From assembly GCA_905147135.1 (NCBI GenBank), contig LR990044.1, forward strand, positions 8,002,122 through 8,066,121: DNA of 64,000 bases, in the 5' to 3' direction. This stretch comes from Blastobasis lacticolella (lineage: Eukaryota > Arthropoda > Insecta > Lepidoptera > Blastobasidae). A program made the position numbers and the translations under genes. This document shows, one piece after another, positions 58,940 through 64,000 of this stretch. Numbering within the stretch: position 1 is the stretch's first letter; every line of letters starts with the position of its first letter. The notes under the pieces are model-generated. The model made no database searches, was not told where the DNA came from, and was given only the letters and a program-made list of their open reading frames with translations.

Positions 58940-59800
58940 CGCACACACTTAGCTCTTGTATAACTTGATAGGGATTTTAGGACCGAAGGTGGCGGTCGTG
59001 AGCTTCCGTCCGTGCAGATATACGAGATTTGATGGAATCATTTATCATAGCGGATATCTCTAGACTTCTGCAGCACGGATTAGAGGTACTTGAATTTATA
59101 TTCTGTTATATTGAAAGCTTCGTACAAACATAAATGTTTTTAAAATCTATGCTGCAGCCAGCCAAGTACTCTGTTTTGGCAACGCCCAGATTCAAACCAC
59201 CGCGGAACCGTTTCAAAGCACTACCTTCCACTCAAAATCCTGTCCAAGCCCGCTCACCAATGTCATCGGCTTTCATGACATATGGTGGCGTATCTAGAAT
59301 TTGAGCTGAATAGACATCGCGCACGATTAATTAGTATTCTGTAGCACAATGCAGAAGAAGTAAGGGCTCAGATCCGAACCTTGGTAAACACCTACGGTAT
59401 TCGGGTAGAAAATATGACAGTGACCTCAGTATTAGCGTAGCTACATGGCCTGGATGATTTCAATGTACAGATTTCGATAATAGAGCTCATCAGATTATTT
59501 CCCAAGGGACACTGTGGACCGAGAAATGCGGAATACAGAAGCTGATTTGTAGACCTCCTGGAGGACTCTGGGAGCAAAGATAGGACCCACGGTGTTCTAT
59601 TCCGTCCTGAAGTCGCATTTGCATTTCTATTAAAATGCGTTCGAATAGCTTCATTGCATGGCTCATAAGTTTGATCACTTTTGGACACTGCCCTCATAGG
59701 CAAAATTATGTTTACGCGCCACGATTCAGGTATAACCCCAGTGGCTACCAGAAGCGATACAAACGTTCGTGATAATCGTGTAACTACCGCCTACAAAACC
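58940..59800 (-). pseudogene. RTE-like reverse transcriptase relic, copy 2
   Basis: Sister of the relic in copy 1. Open stretches on the minus strand include IKLMSHAMKLFERILIEM (59678-59620) and FRGGLNLGVAKTEYLAG (about 59210-59160), but the NYRGI part is deleted and frames shift. The ORFs of 62 and 103 codons at 59392-59703 are pieces of it, not genes. Confidence 0.7.
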
Positions 59801-60179
59801 TGTCTATTCCTACATAGATTCCAACGTACTAATTATAAGCATTGATATGCTTCATGCCTATATTGCAATCTATCTGGTACTCTACACAACTAGGCATACA
59901 TCGTTGTTTTTCGGCTAAAACATAGACACTGCCTTACAAAAATTAATAACTTAAAAAGTAAAACCATTCGAGTACAGTTCCTAATTTGGAGAAAACATGA
60001 TTCATGAAAACTTATAACATGGCACTTCTTTTGTAAGGAAATTAATTTGTTTTTATTGTAAACAGCTGTTTACGAATAACTGATAATGGTTCTTGGGTTA
60101 TTTACTTATGGCCTCTTATCGCTTATCGTTTTCCTTTCCTTCGTTCGTGTCAATATTGTAATACAAAATATCGACTCAC

Positions 60180-60446
60180 ATTCGACTTGCCGACAATGGT
60201 TCTAACAGAAGCTACTTGATCGTCGATTTGTATTCCATGCCGTTCCGTAATATACTGGAAAATTGTCCGCAGCGAAAGTACGGCTAAGTTTGGGGTAAGG
60301 TAAGCCAAAGCATCTAAAGTGATGTTGAAATACTGCTGGCGACGTTTGTCATGCGAGGGGGCGGATGGGCTCGTAGATGTGCTGTTTTCATACAGAAATT
60401 GAATCTGTGGAACACTGGAAGCCTTCGCGCGCCTTGGGACCGGCCA
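60180..60446 (-). CDS. Candidate orphan exon (267 bases, phase 0 to 0)
   Basis: On the minus strand an ACGTTTCAG acceptor (AG at 60448-60447) and a strong AAT/GTGAGT donor (after 60180) bracket 89 codons: start WPVPRRAKASSVPQIQF, middle NITLDALAYLTPNLAVLSLR, end SVRTIVGKSN. The reading frame continues upstream to 60524. Its phases (0 to 0) cannot be placed between the long exon and the 38.2-kb exon, both of which need phase 1. So it is either another gene, an isoform-specific exon or a remnant of a mobile element. No domain recognised. It lies directly beyond the end of the tandem duplication. Confidence 0.28.
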
Positions 60447-60659
60447 CTGAAACGTAGTTCGGGTATTTCTATGAATATTTAGTGCCCGAATGAAAAGGCT
60501 CCTCCGCGGGAGGCCGCGCCGCACACGCGACGCAAAACGAGTTTATTTATTAAAGGACACAAAAGGAAGCTGCGGCTTCTAATAATAACCCAGAGGAGGA
60601 TATCTCGCACTGAATAAATTATAATGTAGTCTAGTAGGTATTGCAAATGTTCAACTCAC

Positions 60660-60689
60660 CATAGTTCTCTGGGCTCGACGTGAAATTTC
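60660..60689 (-). CDS. Candidate 30-base microexon (phase 1 to 1)
   Basis: Between a TTTACGTAG acceptor (AG at 60691-60690) and a strong TATG/GTGAGTTG donor lie 30 bases. In phase 1 they add NFTSSPENY and split Gly codons at both edges, exactly the phase needed between the long exon and the 38.2-kb exon. The acceptor lacks a good pyrimidine tract. Inclusion or skipping would both keep the frame, so it could be alternatively spliced. A chance match cannot be excluded. Confidence 0.4.
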
Positions 60690-61019
60690 CTACGTAAATA
60701 TTACAAATGTATATTGTCCACCCTAAACTAAATATTTACATCCATTACATTTACGTCGCTATAAAGTTAGTTTACACAAATTATATGCTCTAAAATCTAG
60801 TATTCAAAAATATTTACTATTTATGTTTTGGTGTTTTGTTTACTAACGTCAGTGGCAATTCGCTCGGGTAAAGTTCGCGGTCTCGTCTCTACTTCGGACG
60901 ACACTTCAAACGAATGTTTTCATTTCGATTCACGCGTTATCACAATCATAACACCAGGGAGTCCGTAACAAAATTCGCTGGTGTATCGTTGGATGTGTTA
61001 TTAAAAATCGGACGTTCTC

Positions 61020-61250
61020 AGGCGCGTTGTTTTGGGAGGGTTGCTCCCGTTCGTTGTTAGTCTCGAGTGGGTTATTAGTCGCGAGTGGTGTCTTCGCGAG
61101 GTTATGTTGGGGCGAGGCGTGCCGCCCTGGTGTGCATGGCGAGGCGTCGGCGGTTCGCTCGCCCTGCTCCGCCGCCGCCAGCGGCGCCACTGCCGCCCGG
61201 CCGCGTAGCCCGAGCCAGGGCTGCCACCTCTATCGAGAGCTGAGCGCTAA
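61020..61250. other. CpG-rich block
   Basis: Unlike the surrounding AT-rich intron, this stretch is dense in CG and GCC/GGC runs ('ccgccgccgccagcggcgcc', 'gcggttcgctcgccctgc'). It could be an alternative promoter or first exon, or a GC-rich repeat. There is no TATA box, and no splice pair I trust within it. Confidence 0.4.
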
Positions 61251-61321
61251 ACTAGCACGAGGAAAGCGCTATATTTTGCTATACGGTAAAAAAGGTAGTA
61301 AAGGATGATTTCGAAATAATT

Positions 61322-61578
61322 AAAATATGCTTGGACTAATTCACATAGCGCCACCTGATCCTAAAATAAGCAAAGCTTGTGTTATGAGTGCTAGGTATTG
61401 ACTATACTTTTAAATATAGTTACATATACATAATATAAGTATACGTATTACACATATTCCCAGATACGTAACAGATACTAAAATTCGTCATTTCAATATC
61501 TGCTTGGCCGGGATTCGCACCCGGGACCTCTTGCGTGGTAGACCTTCATGCTGACCACTGAACCATTCAGGTCGTCAA
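61322..61578 (-). mobile_element. SINE-A copy
   Basis: Reverse orientation, with the tRNA-like head at the right: 'gaccactgaaccattcaggtc' spans the A-box side (61551-61574) and 'gccgggattcgcacccggg' the B box (about 61506-61525). The 3' half with 'cacatagcgccacctgatcc' is at the left. Confidence 0.85.
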
Positions 61579-61784
61579 AATAGGATTAGCCCAGCTTTAA
61601 GCGCTATTAATTTAATGAGTATTTACTATGTACAAATACTATTGAAGAAAACTAAAAAAAGCGCTCAAGGTAACTTACGGGCGCTAAATTCAGCGCTACC
61701 AGCGCTAAGGTGGCATCACTGGCCCGAACTCCGAGAGAGGGATGCCGAAGCTGCGTGCGAATCGATTGGCTGATGAAAAGGGGC

Positions 61785-62110
61785 GGGGGCGAGCACGTGG
61801 CGGCTTTGTCTGTGTTGATAGTACGTGATAGTGGGCGCGCGCGGGCTTTGAAGCGCCGCCGTCGCGCGCCAACCGACGAAAAGTTCGTGCAACTTTCGTG
61901 CTTCAGAAAATCAGGAATGTTAGTCGAGGTAGCAGCGGATTACGGGAGATGCGTATTGAAGTTGTCCTAATGATGAATCTTGATTTGTTGTTTTTTACGT
62001 AAAGTGTTTTACAGCTTTCTCTGTGTTGATAGTGGGCGCGTGGGCGCCGCGACGATAAGTTCGTGCAACTTTCGTGCTTCAGAAATGTTTGTCGAGTTGC
62101 GGATTGGGGT
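61785..62110. promoter_or_regulatory. GC-rich block with a partial tandem duplication; possible promoter
   Basis: The string 'gtgttgatag' followed by 'tgggcgcg' and 'agttcgtgcaactttcgtgc' occurs at about 61810-61915 and again at about 62020-62090. Nearby are an inverted CCAAT box (ATTGGCTGATG, 61762), a GC box (GGGGCGGGGG, 61780) and an E-box (CACGTG, 61794). The clustering suggests a regulatory element, but no transcript evidence is available and the motifs are short. Confidence 0.3.
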
Positions 62111-62375
62111 TGTGTTGGACAATGATTGGACAGTGGTGGCTAAGGATGCATCGTTAGGACATTTTCCACAAGTTGTTCTAACGATGCAGCTTGATAGGTT
62201 GTTTTTACGTGAAGTGACCGTGGGTTACTGAACAATTTAAAATTTTGTAAAGCCAGGTGTCCGTCAGTTGTACCTACATAGAAAGTTTTATATGATACCC
62301 AAGTTATGACTTTAATCCATACTCCATGTTACTATTAGATATATTTAATTGTCCGAGTTATTATTAATAACTAAT

Positions 62376-62465
62376 AAATAAATAAATGTGCTTGAACAAT
62401 TCACACAGCCCCAAAGTAAGATAAGCTTATTTTATGGGTGACACAACTGATAAACTACATAATAC
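62376..62465 (-). mobile_element. SINE-A fragment
   Basis: 'tgtgcttgaacaattcacac', 'agccccaaagtaag' and 'aactgataaactac' are the SINE-A 3' part in reverse, with an internal deletion. It ends about 65 bases from the long exon's donor. Confidence 0.7.
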
Positions 62466-62528
62466 TAGTTTTGCTACAATAATGGTATATTATTAAATTA
62501 ATACTAATTAAAAAAACAAAGAACTCAC

Positions 62529-63917
62529 CAGTCTGCGTGCTGGAGTCGAAGAAGGTGCTGGTGGTCTCCACGGTCATGGTGCCGATGGTGCCGTCCAGGA
62601 TCTGCGTGGAGGAGTCGCGGCGGCCGCGGGCGCGCATGCACGCGTCATCACTCTGCGAACTCTGCCGCCTGAAGTTGCGGCACCGTATCATCTCCTCGGT
62701 TGTGGACTGCCGCCGGAATCCTCGAGCTATAAGGATCTCTTCGGTGGTCGATTGGCGGCGTATCATTGTTCTCTCAGCGGGAGGACGCGCGCAAGGACTC
62801 GGGTCGCGACTGGAACATGAACTCGACTCCGGACTCCGCGCTCGACCCATCCTCGCACACGACGTCTGCCTCCGCAGTCTGCTCCGCCGCCGTGCAGCTG
62901 ACGGACTCAGCTCCCCACCACCCGCGCGGTCCGGACTCAATTGCGAACGGTCTTGCCTCGGCCGCGCAGCAGAGTCCGGACTCAGAGAATCCCTCCGCGC
63001 TCGGCCTTCGTCATCCGGACCGAGCGAAGGTCCTGAATCTCTACGCCGTGTTCCAGGCGGCCCGGTTGGATCATCGAACGCCGTCGCTTGCCTCTGTAAC
63101 CGCCCTAGCCGTCGTTCCGGACTGGCGGCTGCGCGCGAGTCTCTTCTCGTTCGCCCGCATTGCGTAGTGGAATCTCTTCTGCCTCCCAAATTAGGCGGCG
63201 TCCGCCCACTGGGCGATGGAGATACCTGAGCTGACTGCGTAGTTTGCGACGGTTGAGCTGTTTGGGTGGCGTTGGAGCTAGGCACGGTAGGTGACGTGGG
63301 TGAGGGGGTCACGGCTGAGGTTATTATCGTAGGCATCATCATAGGCTGGCATTCCCCATCCGAGCGGCTGGGCTCGTGCACGGCTACAATAGTGACCGAT
63401 GGAGTCTGCGTCGAGGGCCCGGGGTCTGAAGAGGCGTCGACGAACGACGGGGGCGCGGGCGTGGGAGGCGAGATGCGCCTCTTCCTATGCGCGGCCACTA
63501 TCCGCGGAGGCGCGGCAACGGAGTCCCGTCGCCGGTGACCATCGACGGAGTCTCGCCTGCTGTCTTTACTGTCTTCATTTGAGCCGCGTCGCTTGCTGCG
63601 TCTCTCACGAGGGGTTATCACGGTCGAGTCCCTCCGTTCGAGGTAGTTGGGGAAGTCCGCGCGGAAGTCTTGGGGGGCTTTGGAGTCTCGGCGTTTGGAC
63701 GCCATGGATTTGATTCCGGAGTCGGCGGAGGAGTCTCGACGGCGCCGGGGAGGGGGCTCGTGGCGGACCCAGGGCAGGGAGCGAGCCAGGTCTGCGAGGG
63801 TCTCGCGGCGGGATAGCGGTGCTCGCTGCCGGCGAGGCGCGCTGCTGCCACCGCCACCCCACTCGCGCAGGATGTCGGTCAGCTGCGCCAGCGACGAGCG
63901 CCGCCGGCGGGGACCAC
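62529..63917 (-). CDS. Main-gene long exon, Arg/Ser-rich region (1389 bases, phase 1 to 1)
   Basis: Acceptor ACATGGCAG (AG at 63919-63918), donor ACTG/GTGAGTTC. The 462 codons start GGPRRRRSSLAQLTDILREW and end ETTSTFFDSSTQT. The sequence is low in hydrophobic residues and rich in Arg, Ser and Pro, so probably disordered. I count 17 RRxS sites plus two RRxT, most as RRDS, the consensus of protein kinase A and related kinases. Near the end, 62760-62626 holds three 15-codon repeats, each starting RRQS (two as RRQSTTEE). An upstream ATG (63924) precedes the acceptor, but its context is weak, so I take the exon as internal. Shadow ORFs in antisense are ignored. Strongly GC-rich, unlike the introns. 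Possibly a regulatory loop of a neuronal or signalling protein; family not recognised. Confidence 0.85.
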
Positions 63918-64000
63918 CTGCCATGTACAAGTAACATTTATTATTCAACTTCATTGTAATAAGTAGTATATTTTTCTCAGTGGTAATAGTTACGTACATC
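63918..64000. other. Upstream intron, cut by the window edge
   Basis: AT-rich sequence just 5' of the long exon on the minus strand. The reading frame stays open through it to the window edge, so an unspliced upstream continuation cannot be excluded. However, its composition (Lys, Ile, Thr, Asn) differs sharply from that of the exon. Confidence 0.5.

Larger units (their letters stand above)
56716..60064. repeat. 3.4-kb tandem duplication, copy 2
   Basis: Colinear with 53243-56604; 111 bases (56605-56715) separate the copies. It has its own SINE-A insertion (57757-58036). It also has segments lost from or added relative to copy 1, for example 58730-58810 ('cccgttggctccgcatcctt'). The end of homology is at 'tttttattgtaaac' in both copies (56604 and 60064). 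Confidence 0.9.
38329..60659. other. Intron of about 22.3 kb
   Basis: The largest intron, almost wholly repeat-derived in its right third. It contains SINE-A, -B and -C copies, LINE ORF1 and ORF2 remnants (42158-42560 and 48142-48285), a 3.4-kb tandem duplication (53243-60064) and a candidate orphan exon (60180-60446). Stretches where I see no recognisable repeat or exon: 38900-39330, 39480-40090, 42720-43650, 45430-46020, 46430-47150, 49600-51950 and 52320-53190. Confidence 0.55.
60690..62528. other. Intron between the microexon and the long exon
   Basis: Contains a CpG-rich block (61020-61250), a SINE-A (61322-61578), a GC-rich duplicated block (61740-62110) and a SINE-A fragment (62376-62465). 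A minus-strand ORF of 86 codons (60930-61190) crosses the CpG-rich block but has no recognisable protein features. Confidence 0.5.

Noticed and set aside
59392..59703. 103-codon ORF as a gene
   Set aside because: Part of the decayed RTE reverse transcriptase in the duplicated block; its sister in copy 1 is in a different frame arrangement.
63922..63924. ATG just before the long exon as the gene's start codon
   Set aside because: It sits inside the acceptor ACATGGCAG, has a poor start context (T at -3), and the AT-rich sequence before it looks intronic.
62537..63934. Antisense ORFs of 90-230 codons over the long exon
   Set aside because: Shadows of a GC-rich coding exon on the other strand; no splice support.

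Overview
The window looks like an insect, most probably lepidopteran, chromosome segment. It is AT-rich, intron-dominated and crowded with short dispersed repeats: at least two tRNA-derived SINE families, a third SINE-like family with an A-rich tail, Helitron-like 3' ends finishing in CTAG before T, MITEs, and decayed LINE fragments with RTE-like or Jockey/CR1-like coding remnants. The assignment rests on my recognition of these families and was not checked against a database. I see no bacterial-style operons, CRISPR arrays, rRNA genes or stand-alone tRNA genes.

The main gene runs on the minus strand across the whole window. I assembled it from exons whose splice sites and reading phases agree. 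In transcription order they are: a long exon at 63917-62529 (enters and leaves in phase 1); a possible 30-base microexon at 60689-60660 (1 to 1); 38328-38177 (1 to 0); 37240-37054 (0 to 1); 18211-18065 (1 to 1); 8223-8121 (1 to 2); and a possible last exon at 3979-3799 (enters in phase 2 and reaches a stop). The gene starts beyond 64000. The long exon encodes a low-complexity, Arg/Ser-rich region with at least 17 RRxS sites (protein kinase A-type consensus). The downstream exons look like ordered, conserved protein. I do not recognise the family and give no symbol.

Layout: 1-3.8 kb, repeats downstream of the possible last exon; 4-8.1 kb, intron with a foldback element and an unexplained ORF; 8.2-18.1 kb, intron with a 39-base minisatellite (15.7-16.57 kb) and a large inverted repeat (17.1-17.7 kb); 18.2-37.05 kb, intron full of SINEs and MITEs; 36.7 kb, a decayed partial copy of the exon that lies 0.3 kb away; 38.3-60.6 kb, the largest intron, containing a 3.4-kb tandem duplication (53.2-60.06 kb) whose two copies each carry a different later insertion; 60.7-62.5 kb, GC-rich unique sequence and SINEs.

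Most other open reading frames are shadows of the long exon, of the minisatellite (period divisible by three) or of transposon remnants. The strongest observations are the relic exon duplication, the RRxS-rich exon with its three 15-residue repeats, the inverted repeat and minisatellite pair, and the natural empty sites in the tandem duplication.
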